64,000 bases of DNA, from contig NZ_WHLY01000002.1 in the NCBI RefSeq assembly GCF_009296315.1, forward strand, positions 3,144,501 to 3,208,500, given 5' to 3'. This document shows positions 8,658 to 18,183 of this stretch, one piece after another; positions within the stretch are counted from its first letter, which is position 1; each line of letters begins with the position of its first letter. The position numbers were made by a program, and so were the translations under genes. The notes beneath the pieces are model-generated. The model worked only from the letters and a program-made list of their open reading frames with translations, was not told the origin of the DNA and did no database searches. The DNA is from Salmonirosea aquatica (GTDB taxonomy: Bacteria > Bacteroidota > Bacteroidia > Cytophagales > Spirosomataceae).

Positions 8658-9974
8658 ATGAAACGATTTTTCGATACCATTAAGAACATTTTTTCAATTG
8701 AGGAATTGAGAACTCGCATTCTCAATACTCTTTTGTTTATTACGGTGTTCCGTCTGGGGTCCTATGTGGTGTTGCCTGGCATCGAGCCCGACTTGATGAG
8801 CGTATCGACCCAGGGATTACTCGGGCTGTTGGATACTTTTTTGGGAGGTGCCTTCAGTAAAGCGTCAATTTTCGCTCTGGGTATCATGCCCTACATTTCA
8901 GCTTCAATTGCCATTCAACTATTGACGATGGCAATGCCCTACTTCCAGAAAATGCAGAAGGAGGGAGAGTCGGGTCGCAAGAAACTCAACCAAATTACCC
9001 GGGTTCTGACTATCGTTGTAACTTTTGCCCAAGGACTTACGTATTTGAGCACAACGGTACCCGACGAAGCGCTGCTGGTTTCGCGGAGTATTTTCACTGT
9101 ATCGTCCATCTTTATTTTGATTGCCGGTACCATGTTTTGCATGTGGCTTGGCGAAAGAATTACTGACAAGGGTGTAGGAAATGGCATTTCAATGCTAATC
9201 ATGATCGGCATTGTATCGCGTTTTCCGGGTGCTATTTACCAAGAATTTTCTTCTCGGGGAAGTGCCCAGATACTGATATTTGTTTTAGAGATTGTAGCGC
9301 TCTACTTTGTTATTATGGGAGCGGTAATGCTTACGCAAGCGGTTCGCCGGGTACCTATCCAATATGCTAAGCAGGTTGTAGGCAATCGGGCCGTTGGGGT
9401 AGGACAGAGGCAATACTTACCTCTAAAAGTTAATGCGGCCGGCGTAATGCCCATCATTTTTGCGCAGGCATTGATGTTTTTGCCTGCCGCGATTGCTGGT
9501 CTGTTTGCCGAAAACAGTGATTTTGCTAGTAATATAGCTACTGCTTTTGCTACCTATACTACTTGGCAATACAACCTGTTGTTTGCTGTTTTGATCATAG
9601 TGTTCACGTTTTTCTATACGGCCATATCGGTCAATCCCCAGCAGATTGCAGATGATATGAAGCGGGGCGGTGGTTTTATCCCCGGCGTTAAGCCTGGACA
9701 GCAAACTTCGGATTACATCAGTACCATTCTGGATCGAATTACTTTTCCAGGATCAATTATGTTGGCGTTGGTAGCCATTTTACCCGCCTTTGCCAGCTTA
9801 TTGGGAATGACGAGTTCATTTGCACAATTTTTTGGAGGTACTTCTTTATTGATTATGGTAGGGGTTGTCTTGGACACCCTGCAACAAATCGAAAGCTACT
9901 TGCTGATGCGCCGCTACGAGGGATTAATGAAGTCAGGTCGGATCAAAGGCCGGACTGAAAGCTTAGCCGTTTAA
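8658..9974 (+). CDS. secY: protein translocase subunit SecY
   Basis: SecY is the channel subunit of the SecYEG translocon in the inner membrane. The 438-residue protein has about ten hydrophobic segments. SecY signatures include the N-terminal FRLGSYVVLPGI, the plug/TM2 region FALGIMPYISASIAIQLL, WLGERITDKGVGNGISMLIM and the cytoplasmic loop MKRGGGFIPGVKPGQQTSDY before the last helices. The C-terminal RRYEGLMKSGRIKGR matches the SecA-contacting tail. map begins 3 bp after the stop, so both are co-transcribed with the spc genes. Exported lipoproteins, SusC and BamA clients elsewhere in the window depend on this channel. Confidence 0.98.
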   Translation: MKRFFDTIKNIFSIEELRTRILNTLLFITVFRLGSYVVLPGIEPDLMSVSTQGLLGLLDTFLGGAFSKASIFALGIMPYISASIAIQLLTMAMPYFQKMQKEGESGRKKLNQITRVLTIVVTFAQGLTYLSTTVPDEALLVSRSIFTVSSIFILIAGTMFCMWLGERITDKGVGNGISMLIMIGIVSRFPGAIYQEFSSRGSAQILIFVLEIVALYFVIMGAVMLTQAVRRVPIQYAKQVVGNRAVGVGQRQYLPLKVNAAGVMPIIFAQALMFLPAAIAGLFAENSDFASNIATAFATYTTWQYNLLFAVLIIVFTFFYTAISVNPQQIADDMKRGGGFIPGVKPGQQTSDYISTILDRITFPGSIMLALVAILPAFASLLGMTSSFAQFFGGTSLLIMVGVVLDTLQQIESYLLMRRYEGLMKSGRIKGRTESLAV

Positions 9975-9977
9975 GCT

Positions 9978-10775
9978 ATGATCTACCTGAAAACGGATCA
10001 GGAGATCGAGTTGATCAAAAAGAGCGCCTTAGTTCTAGGGAAAGCGCACGCGGAAGTAGCAAAGTGGGTAAAGCCCGGGGTCACTACAAAGCGTTTGGAT
10101 ACCGTAGCCGAAGAGTATATCCGAGATCATAAGGGAAGCCCATCCTTTAAAGGGTTTAATGGATTTCCCGCTTCACTGTGCATTTCGGTTAATGAAGTAG
10201 TAGTGCATGGATTCCCCAGTGGCTATGAATTACGTGAAGGCGATATTATATCGATTGATTGTGGGGTAAAGCTTGACGGATACCATAGCGACAGTGCCTA
10301 TACATATCCGGTAGGTGAAGTATCTGATGAGGTATTGGCCCTATTAAAACGAACGAAAAGATCGCTTTATTTGGGAATTGAAAAGGCGTTTGATGGGATG
10401 CGGATAGGGGATATAGGAGCCGCCATTCAGGACTACGTTGAAAAATATGGCTACTCGGTAGTTAGGGAGCTTGTAGGACACGGCGTTGGCAAAAATTTGC
10501 ACGAAAGCCCGGAGGTTCCCAATTATGGAAAACGTGGTAAGGGAATCAAACTCAAAGAAGGCATGGTGCTCGCAATTGAGCCTATGATCAATTTGGGGAA
10601 GAAAAGTGTAGTACAAGAAAAGGACGGGTGGACCATACGGACTACGGACCGCAAGCCGTCAGCGCATTTTGAACATACGGTGGCAGTCAGAAAAGGAAAA
10701 GCCGAAATTCTGACAACCTTCGAGTATATAGAACAAGTAACGGCAAACACTAGTCTAATGGTGGATGCTTCCTGA
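9978..10775 (+). CDS. map: methionine aminopeptidase, type I
   Basis: This enzyme removes the initiator methionine from nascent proteins when residue 2 is small. The 265-residue protein has the pita-bread fold signatures and all five metal ligands: Asp in ISIDCGVK, Asp in YHSDSAYT, His in LVGHGVGKNLHE, Glu in VLAIEPMIN and Glu in AHFEHTVAV. The catalytic histidine is in NEVVVHGFPS. The length and the lack of an N-terminal zinc-finger extension point to type Ia. It lies between secY and infA; adenylate kinase, which occupies this place in many Firmicutes, is absent here. Confidence 0.97.
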   Translation: MIYLKTDQEIELIKKSALVLGKAHAEVAKWVKPGVTTKRLDTVAEEYIRDHKGSPSFKGFNGFPASLCISVNEVVVHGFPSGYELREGDIISIDCGVKLDGYHSDSAYTYPVGEVSDEVLALLKRTKRSLYLGIEKAFDGMRIGDIGAAIQDYVEKYGYSVVRELVGHGVGKNLHESPEVPNYGKRGKGIKLKEGMVLAIEPMINLGKKSVVQEKDGWTIRTTDRKPSAHFEHTVAVRKGKAEILTTFEYIEQVTANTSLMVDAS

Positions 10776-10799
10776 AAATAGAATTATAGAAATAAACTA

Positions 10800-11018
10800 A
10801 TGGCCAAACAAGCATCCATTGAACAAGATGGCGTAATCATTGAAGCATTGTCAAACGCAATGTTTCGGGTTCAATTGGAAAACAAACATGAAGTAATAGC
10901 GCATATCTCGGGTAAAATGAGGATGCACTATATTAAAATTTTGCCTGGCGACCGGGTCAAATTGGAGATGTCTCCTTATGACTTAACCAAAGCACGCATT
11001 GTGTATCGTTACAAATAA
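10800..11018 (+). CDS. infA: translation initiation factor IF-1
   Basis: IF-1 occupies the ribosomal A-site during initiation. The 72-residue length is exactly that of the family and the whole protein is one OB (S1-like) fold. Signatures include [21 protein letters not shown], the [27 protein letters not shown] stretch (here quoted in part) and the C-terminal KARIVYRYK. It is 24 bp after map and 47 bp before rpmJ. Confidence 0.97.
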   Translation: MAKQASIEQDGVIIEALSNAMFRVQLENKHEVIAHISGKMRMHYIKILPGDRVKLEMSPYDLTKARIVYRYK

Positions 11019-11065
11019 CCGTTTGAGAACATCGCTTGTCTATTAAGCGAACATCCTAAATAAAC

Positions 11066-11182
11066 ATGAAAGTAAAAGCATCTGTAAAAAAACGCAGTGA
11101 CGACTGCAAGGTAATCCGCCGCAAAGGCAAGATTTACGTAATCAACAAAAAAAATCCTCGGTACAAACAAAGACAAGGATAA
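11066..11182 (+). CDS. rpmJ: 50S ribosomal protein L36, zinc-ligand-poor form
   Basis: A 38-residue gene read directly from the sequence, starting [20 protein letters not shown] and ending [10 protein letters not shown]36 is normally a zinc ribbon held by Cys11, Cys14, Cys27 and His32/33. Here Ser replaces Cys11, Asn replaces Cys27 and Tyr replaces His; only Cys14 remains, so zinc binding is not expected. The length, the GKIYVI strand and the C-terminal KQRQG are otherwise typical. rpsM begins 5 bp later. Confidence 0.95.
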   Translation: MKVKASVKKRSDDCKVIRRKGKIYVINKKNPRYKQRQG

Positions 11183-11187
11183 GAATT

Positions 11188-11565
11188 ATGGCACGTATTG
11201 CAGGAGTAGACATTCCCGATCGTAAAAGAGGCGAAATCGCCCTAACCTATATCTTCGGAATTGGCCGTAGCGCCGCCCGGACTATTTTGGAGAAGGCAGG
11301 AGTTCCATTGGAGAAAAAAGCATCCGATTGGACTGATGAAGAATCAGGCGCAGTTCGTTCGATTATTGCGAGCGAATACAAAGTGGAGGGTGCACTAAAA
11401 TCAGAGGTGCAGCTTAGCATTAAGCGGCTGATGGACATTGCTTGCTATCGTGGACTTCGTCACCGGAAAGGCTTACCTCTACGTGGACAGCGTACCAAAA
11501 ATAACTCGCGTACACGGAAAGGCAAGCGTAAGACGGTTGCAAACAAGAAGAAAGCTACGAAATAA
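11188..11565 (+). CDS. rpsM: 30S ribosomal protein S13
   Basis: S13 contacts the P-site tRNA and forms the B1 bridges in the 30S head. The 125-residue sequence starts [19 protein letters not shown], carries the helix-two-turn-helix element ([16 protein letters not shown]) and the signature [20 protein letters not shown], and ends in a lysine-rich tail. The length is typical. It is the first gene of the alpha-operon block after rpmJ. Confidence 0.98.
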   Translation: MARIAGVDIPDRKRGEIALTYIFGIGRSAARTILEKAGVPLEKKASDWTDEESGAVRSIIASEYKVEGALKSEVQLSIKRLMDIACYRGLRHRKGLPLRGQRTKNNSRTRKGKRKTVANKKKATK

Positions 11566-11609
11566 TCCATGAGCGTGGCTTCACGCTTGTACAATAGACC
11601 CATAGCACA

Positions 11610-12005
11610 ATGGCACAGAATAAAAGAAAAGACAAGGCAAAAAAGAGAGTAGTGGTAGTTGAATCGGTGGGCCAGGTACATATCAAGGCTACTTTCAACA
11701 ACATTATGATTTCGATTACGAACAATAATGGGCAAGTGATTTCCTGGGCTTCGGCTGGGAAGATGGGCTTTCGTGGTTCAAAGAAAAATACGCCCTACGC
11801 AGCTCAAACAGCCGCTCAAAACTGCGCTCAGGTTGCTTACGACCTAGGTATGCGGAAGGCTGAGGTATTTGTGAAAGGACCTGGTTCAGGACGTGAGTCA
11901 GCTATCCGAACGATTCAGAATACCGGTATCGAAGTATCGTCCATTCGGGATATTACCCCCCTGCCACATAATGGATGCCGCCCTCCCAAGCGCAGAAGAG
12001 TTTAA
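11610..12005 (+). CDS. rpsK: 30S ribosomal protein S11
   Basis: S11 lies on the 30S platform and helps position the Shine-Dalgarno helix and E-site codon. The 131-residue protein has a basic N-terminus ([20 protein letters not shown]), the core strand [20 protein letters not shown] and the C-terminal signature [18 protein letters not shown]. All are canonical. An 86-bp spacer containing no clear terminator leads to rpsD. Confidence 0.98.
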   Translation: MAQNKRKDKAKKRVVVVESVGQVHIKATFNNIMISITNNNGQVISWASAGKMGFRGSKKNTPYAAQTAAQNCAQVAYDLGMRKAEVFVKGPGSGRESAIRTIQNTGIEVSSIRDITPLPHNGCRPPKRRRV

Positions 12006-12091
12006 TCAGTTTAATCAGTAGCTGTTACCCAATTGATAATTTAGGAACTGGGGTTATCCAATTAGTAGCAGTAATATTTTAAAATCATAAG

Positions 12092-12697
12092 ATGGCACGT
12101 TATACAGGTCCTAAGGCAAAAATTTCGAGACGTTATGGTGAACCCGTGATGGGAACCAGTAAGGCGCTCAATAAGAAAAACTACCCACCCGGCGTTCATG
12201 GCCGGGGGCGTCGTTCCAAAAAATCGGAATACGCGCTCCAGCTGATGGAGAAACAAAAGGTGAAGTACACGTATGGTGTATTGGAAAAACAATTTAGAAA
12301 TATCTTCCACCGCGCTGCGGTAAAAGATGGAATCACGGGTATAAACCTGCTTCAGCTGTGTGAGGCAAGGCTCGACAATACCGTATTTCGTCTGGGTATC
12401 GCTCCCACGCGCCGTGCTGCCCGTCAGCTCGTCGGTCATAAGCATGTTATGGTGGATGGCGAAATCGTAGATATCGCTTCATATACTCTCCGCCCAGGTC
12501 AGACTGTAACGGTTCGGGAAAAATCCAAATCATTAGAAGCGATCACAGATAGTTTGTCCGGTCACTCTGCAAAACGATTCAATTGGCTTGAGTGGGATGG
12601 ATCGCAAATGACGGGTAAGTTCATTACCTACCCCGAACGCGACCAAATCCCTGAAAATGTCAACGAGCAACTCATCGTTGAATTGTACTCGAAGTAA
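12092..12697 (+). CDS. rpsD: 30S ribosomal protein S4
   Basis: S4 nucleates 30S assembly and, in many bacteria, represses translation of the alpha operon. The 201-residue length is normal. It begins [20 protein letters not shown], lacks the N-terminal cysteines of zinc-binding S4 proteins, and contains the S4 RNA-binding domain ([20 protein letters not shown], then [20 protein letters not shown]). It is the last ribosomal gene before rpoA, from which it is separated by an unusually long 140-bp spacer. Confidence 0.97.
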   Translation: MARYTGPKAKISRRYGEPVMGTSKALNKKNYPPGVHGRGRRSKKSEYALQLMEKQKVKYTYGVLEKQFRNIFHRAAVKDGITGINLLQLCEARLDNTVFRLGIAPTRRAARQLVGHKHVMVDGEIVDIASYTLRPGQTVTVREKSKSLEAITDSLSGHSAKRFNWLEWDGSQMTGKFITYPERDQIPENVNEQLIVELYSK

Positions 12698-12723
12698 GAG
12701 CACGCTTCTTACTTATATACATA

Positions 12724-12783
12724 GCCCCGGCTTGTCCGGGGCATCCTTGTACCCGCACTAGCGGAAACGTTTGCGATCGCAAA
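12724..12783. promoter_or_regulatory. hairpin and 14-bp palindrome between rpsD and rpoA
   Basis: The 140-bp rpsD-rpoA spacer holds two symmetrical elements. The first is a 7-bp GC stem at 12724-12742 (GCCCCGG, loop CTTGT, CCGGGGC) with no following T-run, so it is not a clear terminator. The second is a perfect 14-bp palindrome at 12770-12783, TTTGCGATCGCAAA, 55 bp before the rpoA ATG. Attenuation, an mRNA-processing site or an operator are all possible; nothing in the sequence decides between them. Confidence 0.4.
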
Positions 12784-12837
12784 GGTAACGACGACCTGAT
12801 CAATCGTCATTTACTACACAAAAAGTAAACAAAGACT

Positions 12838-13827
12838 ATGTCAATATTAGCATTCCAAATGCCTGATAAAGTCGTAATGGAAAAAGCCGACGACTTTCAC
12901 GGGTTGTTTGAGTTTAAACCCTTGGAAAAAGGCTATGGCGTAACGATTGGAAATGCGTTGCGTCGGATCCTGCTTTCGTCATTAGAGGGATACGCCATTA
13001 CGAGTGTGAAGTTCCCCGGGGTGCTTCATGAATTCTCGACCATAGAAGGGGTCGTGGAGGATGTTACAGAAATCATCCTGAACCTGAAAACGGTTCGCTT
13101 TAAGAAAGTGGTTGACCTGGTGGAAAACCGTATAACGGTCAACCTGAAGAATGTGTCTGTCGTTACGGCGGGGGATATAGGTAAATTTACGAGTTCCTAC
13201 CAGGTTCTGAATCCTGATCAGGTAATTTGCCATCTTGACGACAAGAAAGAGTTTGAGATGGAATTGCTTGTGGATAAAGGCCGTGGATATGTACCAGCCG
13301 ATGAGCCCCGTGCCAATGAACTGCCTTTCAGCCATGTGGCAATGGATGCAATCTATACACCCGTTAAGAATGTAAAATACAGTGTTGAAAACACGCGGGT
13401 TGAGCAGAAAACCGACTATGAGCGTCTGCTGATCGACATTCAAACTGACGGTTCGATCCATCCCGAGGAAGCACTTAAGGGAGCCGCCAATATTTTGATC
13501 CAGCATTTCATGCTCTTCTCGGATCAAACGATGACGTTTGAGAAACAGAAAGCCGAAGAGGATAATCAGGTGGATGAGGAAATGCTGCGCATGCGCAAAC
13601 TACTCAAAACTTCACTGGCTGAGTTGGACCTTTCCGTACGGGCTTTCAACTGCCTGAAATCTGCCGATGTAAAAACATTGGGTGATTTGGTAAGGCTCGA
13701 AATTTCAGATATGATGAAATTCCGCAATTTTGGCAAGAAATCACTGACGGAATTAGAACAACTGGTATCAGAAAAAGGGCTTACTTTCGGTATGGAAGTA
13801 GGTAAGTACCGCCTCGATGAGGAGTAA
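12838..13827 (+). CDS. rpoA: DNA-directed RNA polymerase subunit alpha
   Basis: The alpha subunit dimerises to nucleate RNA polymerase assembly and contacts regulators and UP elements. The 329-residue length is typical. The N-terminal domain (about residues 1-230) contains [21 protein letters not shown]; a linker leads to the C-terminal domain (about 255-325) with helix-hairpin-helix motifs ([35 protein letters not shown]). It lies between rpsD and rplQ as usual. The long spacer before it suggests that its expression could be set apart from the upstream ribosomal genes. Confidence 0.98.
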   Translation: MSILAFQMPDKVVMEKADDFHGLFEFKPLEKGYGVTIGNALRRILLSSLEGYAITSVKFPGVLHEFSTIEGVVEDVTEIILNLKTVRFKKVVDLVENRITVNLKNVSVVTAGDIGKFTSSYQVLNPDQVICHLDDKKEFEMELLVDKGRGYVPADEPRANELPFSHVAMDAIYTPVKNVKYSVENTRVEQKTDYERLLIDIQTDGSIHPEEALKGAANILIQHFMLFSDQTMTFEKQKAEEDNQVDEEMLRMRKLLKTSLAELDLSVRAFNCLKSADVKTLGDLVRLEISDMMKFRNFGKKSLTELEQLVSEKGLTFGMEVGKYRLDEE

Positions 13828-13901
13828 TAAATAAGGTCAAACCGGCATGTGTTCTGTAGCGCGTTACAACCGCCGCTCGAAGCTGCCACATAATTAGAAA
13901 A

Positions 13902-14708
13902 ATGAGACACGGAAAGAAATTTAACCACTTAGGAAGAACGGCCTCCCATCGCAATGCCATGCTATCGAACATGGCAGGTTCATTGATTTTGCACAAACGT
14001 ATTGAAACGACAGTGGCTAAAGCCAAAGCCCTGCGCAAGTATGTCGAGCCACTTTTGACCAAATCAAAGGATGACTCCACGCACAGCCGCCGGGTAGTTT
14101 TCTCGTATCTGCGTGACAAAGAACCAGTGAAAGAGCTTTTCAACGTAGTGGCTGACAAAATTGCGGATCGTCCCGGAGGGTACACGCGTATTGTGAAGCT
14201 AGGTACCCGCCAGGGAGATGCAGCTGACGTTTGTATCATGGAGTTGGTTGACTTCAACGAAACCATGCTACTGGCCACTGCCGAGAAGCCTGCCAAAACC
14301 CGTCGGAGCCGTCGGGGAGGTGGTAAGAAAGCTGACAGCGCTGAGACAACCGAAGCAAAAGCATCTAGCGAAACGAAAGAGGGTACCCCCGCTGTCGTGG
14401 AAGAAACCACCAAAGCTGAGCCAGTAGCTGTCCAGGAAGAGAATGCTGTCGAAGCGGATGACCTGGAAAAAGTAGAAGGAATCGGACCCAAAATTGCCGA
14501 AGTACTCACTGAGGCAGGTGTTGATACTTTCGCCAAATTAGCTGATTCTACGCCGGAAACCATTCGCGAAATTCTGGATCAGGCAGGTTCACAATTTGCT
14601 TCGCATGATCCCGCAACCTGGCCACAACAAGCCAAATTGGCGGCAGATGGTAAATGGGATGAGTTGAAAGCCTGGCAGGACGAATTGGACGGAGGACGAG
14701 AAAATTGA
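13902..14708 (+). CDS. rplQ: 50S ribosomal protein L17 with C-terminal helix-hairpin-helix extension
   Basis: Residues 1 to about 125 are ordinary L17 ([58 protein letters not shown]). The 268-residue protein is about twice the family length. A low-complexity A/T/E/K linker (about 130-185) leads to a compact domain from about residue 186: [19 protein letters not shown], a helix-hairpin-helix motif, then the [20 protein letters not shown] segment. Such extensions occur on L17 and L21 in Bacteroidota; their role is unknown to me. The gene closes the cluster and is followed by a strong terminator. Confidence 0.95.
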   Translation: MRHGKKFNHLGRTASHRNAMLSNMAGSLILHKRIETTVAKAKALRKYVEPLLTKSKDDSTHSRRVVFSYLRDKEPVKELFNVVADKIADRPGGYTRIVKLGTRQGDAADVCIMELVDFNETMLLATAEKPAKTRRSRRGGGKKADSAETTEAKASSETKEGTPAVVEETTKAEPVAVQEENAVEADDLEKVEGIGPKIAEVLTEAGVDTFAKLADSTPETIREILDQAGSQFASHDPATWPQQAKLAADGKWDELKAWQDELDGGREN

Positions 14709-14744
14709 TAGAACAGAAATCAGAAATGATTGTAAGCAATTGAT

Positions 14745-14781
14745 AAAAGGGGTTGAACGTTTTCGTTTAACCCCTTTTTTT
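14745..14781 (+). terminator. intrinsic terminator of the ribosomal supercluster
   Basis: A 15-bp stem (AAAAGGGGTTGAACG / CGTTTAACCCCTTTT, one G-U pair) with a TTTT loop is followed by a T-run. It lies 36 bp after the rplQ stop and separates the ribosomal cluster from carA. Confidence 0.9.
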
Positions 14782-14794
14782 GTGTATAAACTAC

Positions 14795-14802
14795 TACTTT
14801 TG
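14795..14802 (+). promoter_or_regulatory. possible -7 promoter element of carA
   Basis: TACTTTTG matches the Bacteroidetes -7 consensus TAnnTTTG and lies 27 bp before the carA ATG, just after the rplQ terminator. No good -33 TTTG box is found at the usual 19-23 bp spacing, so the call rests on the -7 element and its position. Confidence 0.35.
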
Positions 14803-14829
14803 AAAACTACACTTTTGTACCGATAGAAT

Positions 14830-15933
14830 ATGACTGAAACACAAGAAGCCTTATTACTACTGGAAGACGGCACGGCCTACCGGGGCTTGGCCTTGGGAAA
14901 AAAGGGAACTGCGGGCGGAGAAATCTGCTTCAATACGGGTATGACCGGATATCAGGAGATCTACACGGATCCTTCGTACTACGGTCAGATTGTGGTGAAC
15001 ACCACCTCACACATCGGGAATTACGGGGTACAGCTCAACAGTGAAGAAGAGTCAAGCTATGTGAAAATCAAGGGAATGGTATGCAATACTTTTTCCAATG
15101 TATACTCTCGGTATACTGCCGACTTTTCATTACAGGAGTACTTTGAACGTGCCAATATTGTGGGGATCAGCAATGTGGATACCCGTCACCTGGTACGTCA
15201 TGTGCGCGAAAAAGGCGTTATGAACGCCATCATCTCTTCTGAAATACTGGATGAGAATGAACTGATGGAGGAATTACGAAAGGTACCTTCCATGGCCGGC
15301 CTGGAATTATCTTCCGAAGTAAGTACCACAGAACCCTACTTTGTGGGCGACGAAATGGAAAGCCGCTGGCGCATTGCGGTAATGGATTACGGCATAAAGA
15401 AAAGCATCTTGCAAAACCTGACTCTGCGCGGCTGCTACTGCAAGGTATTTCCCGCCCAAACGCCTTTTTCCGAAATCATGGAATGGCAGCCGGATGGGTT
15501 CTTTATTTCTAATGGCCCCGGCGATCCCGCTGCGATGCTATACGCTGTGGAAACGGTAAAGGAAATGATTGAATCCAACAAACCCCTGTTTGGCATTTGC
15601 CTGGGTCATCAATTGCTGGCCGAGGCGAGTGGTATCTCTACCTACAAGATGCATCACGGACACCGGGGATTGAACCATCCTGTTAAGAATCTTATTACGG
15701 GCTTATGCGAAGTGACTTCCCAGAACCATGGCTTTGCCGTAAATCCTGACGAAATCCTGAATCACCCCGATGTGGAGGTAACGCATGTGAATCTCAATGA
15801 TAAGACCATCGAAGGCATCCGCCGCAAGGATCGTCCGGCTTTCTCGGTACAGTACCATCCCGAAGCATCGCCCGGTCCCCATGACTCAAGGTACCTGTTC
15901 GATGAGTTCGCGCGGTTGCTGGCCGAGGCGTAA
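14830..15933 (+). CDS. carA: carbamoyl-phosphate synthase small subunit
   Basis: CarA is the glutaminase that feeds ammonia to CarB for carbamoyl phosphate, the precursor of pyrimidines and arginine. The 367-residue protein has the N-terminal CPSase small-chain domain (FNTGMTGYQEIYTDPSYYGQ) and a C-terminal class-I glutamine amidotransferase domain. The latter has the nucleophile elbow LFGICLGHQLLAEA (Cys), the MHHGHRGLNHPV segment and the His/Glu pair in VQYHPEASPGP. All catalytic residues are present. carB is not adjacent. The gene is monocistronic here: a terminator precedes it and a hairpin follows it. Confidence 0.97.
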   Translation: MTETQEALLLLEDGTAYRGLALGKKGTAGGEICFNTGMTGYQEIYTDPSYYGQIVVNTTSHIGNYGVQLNSEEESSYVKIKGMVCNTFSNVYSRYTADFSLQEYFERANIVGISNVDTRHLVRHVREKGVMNAIISSEILDENELMEELRKVPSMAGLELSSEVSTTEPYFVGDEMESRWRIAVMDYGIKKSILQNLTLRGCYCKVFPAQTPFSEIMEWQPDGFFISNGPGDPAAMLYAVETVKEMIESNKPLFGICLGHQLLAEASGISTYKMHHGHRGLNHPVKNLITGLCEVTSQNHGFAVNPDEILNHPDVEVTHVNLNDKTIEGIRRKDRPAFSVQYHPEASPGPHDSRYLFDEFARLLAEA

Positions 15934-15958
15934 GGAAGTTTGATTTGATAATAGCAGT

Positions 15959-15984
15959 GGAGTCAGGTGGAAACACCTGACTCC
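15959..15984. terminator. hairpin between convergent carA and thioredoxin genes
   Basis: A perfect 11-bp inverted repeat (GGAGTCAGGTG / CACCTGACTCC) with a GAAA loop sits between the convergent 3' ends. Neither side has a T-run, so it is either a weak bidirectional terminator or an mRNA-stabilising end structure. Confidence 0.5.
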
Positions 15985-15993
15985 AATATGTCC

Positions 15994-16341
15994 TCACAAA
16001 GCCCCATCAATCACCTCACGAAACTCCTTCTCCGGCATTAGACCCATTCCTCGCCACAGCAACATCCCATTTTTGTAAAGAAGAAAAACTGGGATTTCAT
16101 CGACCTGTAGGCTTCGTGCCAGAGCTTTATTGTCGTCGTAATTGATCGTTTTGATGGTTGCTTTCCCCGCGTATTCTTTCGTAAGCTTTTCCAGGGTAGG
16201 TGCCATCTGCTTGCAGGGGGCGCACCAGGGAGCAAAGAAATCAATGAGTACGGGTTGGGTCGAGGCAATCAGTTTCTGAAATTCATCCTGGCTCATTCCT
16301 GCCGGAACTTCCGAGGTACCCTCGTTTTTCTCGGAAGGCAT
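15994..16341 (-). CDS. thioredoxin-domain part of a frameshifted rhodanese-thioredoxin protein
   Basis: A thioredoxin fold of about 100 residues with the active site FAPWCAPCKQM, the cis-proline segment VDEIPVFLLYKNG, and no signal peptide of its own. It would reduce or isomerise disulfides in the periplasm if exported. The frame is open upstream of Met 16341 and encodes KWSAAS, the natural continuation of the rhodanese domain read in the neighbouring frame. I therefore read it as the C-terminal half of one protein of about 236 residues, split by a missing base at 16366-16371. Independent initiation at 16341 would give a cytoplasmic thioredoxin and cannot be excluded. Confidence 0.8.
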   Translation of the reverse strand: MPSEKNEGTSEVPAGMSQDEFQKLIASTQPVLIDFFAPWCAPCKQMAPTLEKLTKEYAGKATIKTINYDDNKALARSLQVDEIPVFLLYKNGMLLWRGMGLMPEKEFREVIDGAL

Positions 16342-16703
16342 ACTGGCCGCTGACCATTTAAGGTACCCCCCTGCATATCATATACCTCCTTAAAACCATT
16401 CTGAGCCAATAGCTTGGCGGCCTGTCCGCTCCGGCCACCGGACAGACAATAGACGAAGACAGGTTTGTCTTTATCCAGCGTTGCTATCTTCTGCACAAAG
16501 ACCGGATCGCGAAAATCAAAATTAGAAGAGCGGGGTAGGTGTCCCTGCACGTACTCGGCGGGTGTTCGAACATCCAAGAGCTGACCCTGTGGCGCACCGG
16601 CGAGTTTTTGATCAAAGGCTTCAACCGATAGGGGCGTTTGGGCAGTTCCGGCCAGGGATGCCAACGTCAGCATGAGCAATATGATGCATTTCAGGAGTTT
16701 CAT
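16293..16703 (-). CDS. exported rhodanese-domain part of the frameshifted rhodanese-thioredoxin protein
   Basis: The N-terminus is a signal peptide (MKLLKCIILLMLTLASLAG then TAQ). A single rhodanese domain follows (LLDVRTPAEYVQGHLPRSSN), with the active-site loop VYCLSGGRSGQAA, whose Cys could carry a persulfide or act in redox exchange. ATG 16703 is preferred over TTG 16715 because the signal peptide begins there. After YDMQGG the frame runs into an unrelated basic tail and stops at 16293, whereas the thioredoxin frame carries the expected LKWSAAS sequence. One extra G in the six-G run (coding strand) would join the two. Secreted rhodanese-thioredoxin fusions occur in Bacteroidota (from general knowledge). 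Confidence 0.8.
   Translation of the reverse strand: MKLLKCIILLMLTLASLAGTAQTPLSVEAFDQKLAGAPQGQLLDVRTPAEYVQGHLPRSSNFDFRDPVFVQKIATLDKDKPVFVYCLSGGRSGQAAKLLAQNGFKEVYDMQGGTLNGQRPVCLPRKTRVPRKFRQE
16366..16371 (-). other. frameshift point: six-C run (six G on coding strand)
   Basis: The coding strand reads CAG GGG GGT ACC in the rhodanese frame. With seven G it would read CAG GGG GGG TAC CTT AAA TGG TCA, giving the expected GGYLKWS. Options are a sequencing or assembly error, a true mutation, phase variation, or -1 ribosomal slippage. Confidence 0.85.
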
Positions 16704-16725
16704 GTCGGTTCCCAATATTTTACGT

Positions 16726-16733
16726 TATTTTTG
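16726..16733 (+). promoter_or_regulatory. possible -7 promoter element of eno
   Basis: TATTTTTG matches TAnnTTTG and lies 46 bp before the eno ATG, in the 75-bp divergent region between the rhodanese gene and eno. A -33 box is not obvious. Confidence 0.4.
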
Positions 16734-16748
16734 TTCTGTTAAAATTAA

Positions 16749-18050
<1,302 letters not shown>

Positions 18051-18061
18051 ACCGTTCGAGT

Positions 18062-18092
18062 AAAAAACCGGGGCCTGGTGTCCCGGTTTTTT
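18062..18092 (+). terminator. intrinsic terminator of eno
   Basis: An 11-bp stem (AAAAAACCGGG / CCCGGTTTTTT) with a 9-nt loop and built-in T-run lies 12 bp after the eno stop. The A-rich left arm makes it plausible in both directions. Confidence 0.85.
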
Positions 18093-18183
18093 AATAGGGT
18101 ACTCTGCCTGAGCTAGATGTACTTCACGATTGTGCCAATAATAGAACCCGCTTCGTAGCTATCCATCAACTTACCTCCAGAAA

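Noticed and set aside
13781-14563. 260-residue Ser/Val-rich open frame on the - strand
   Set aside because: Antisense to rplQ and the rpoA end; low-complexity product caused by the Ala/Glu/Lys codons of the L17 linker.
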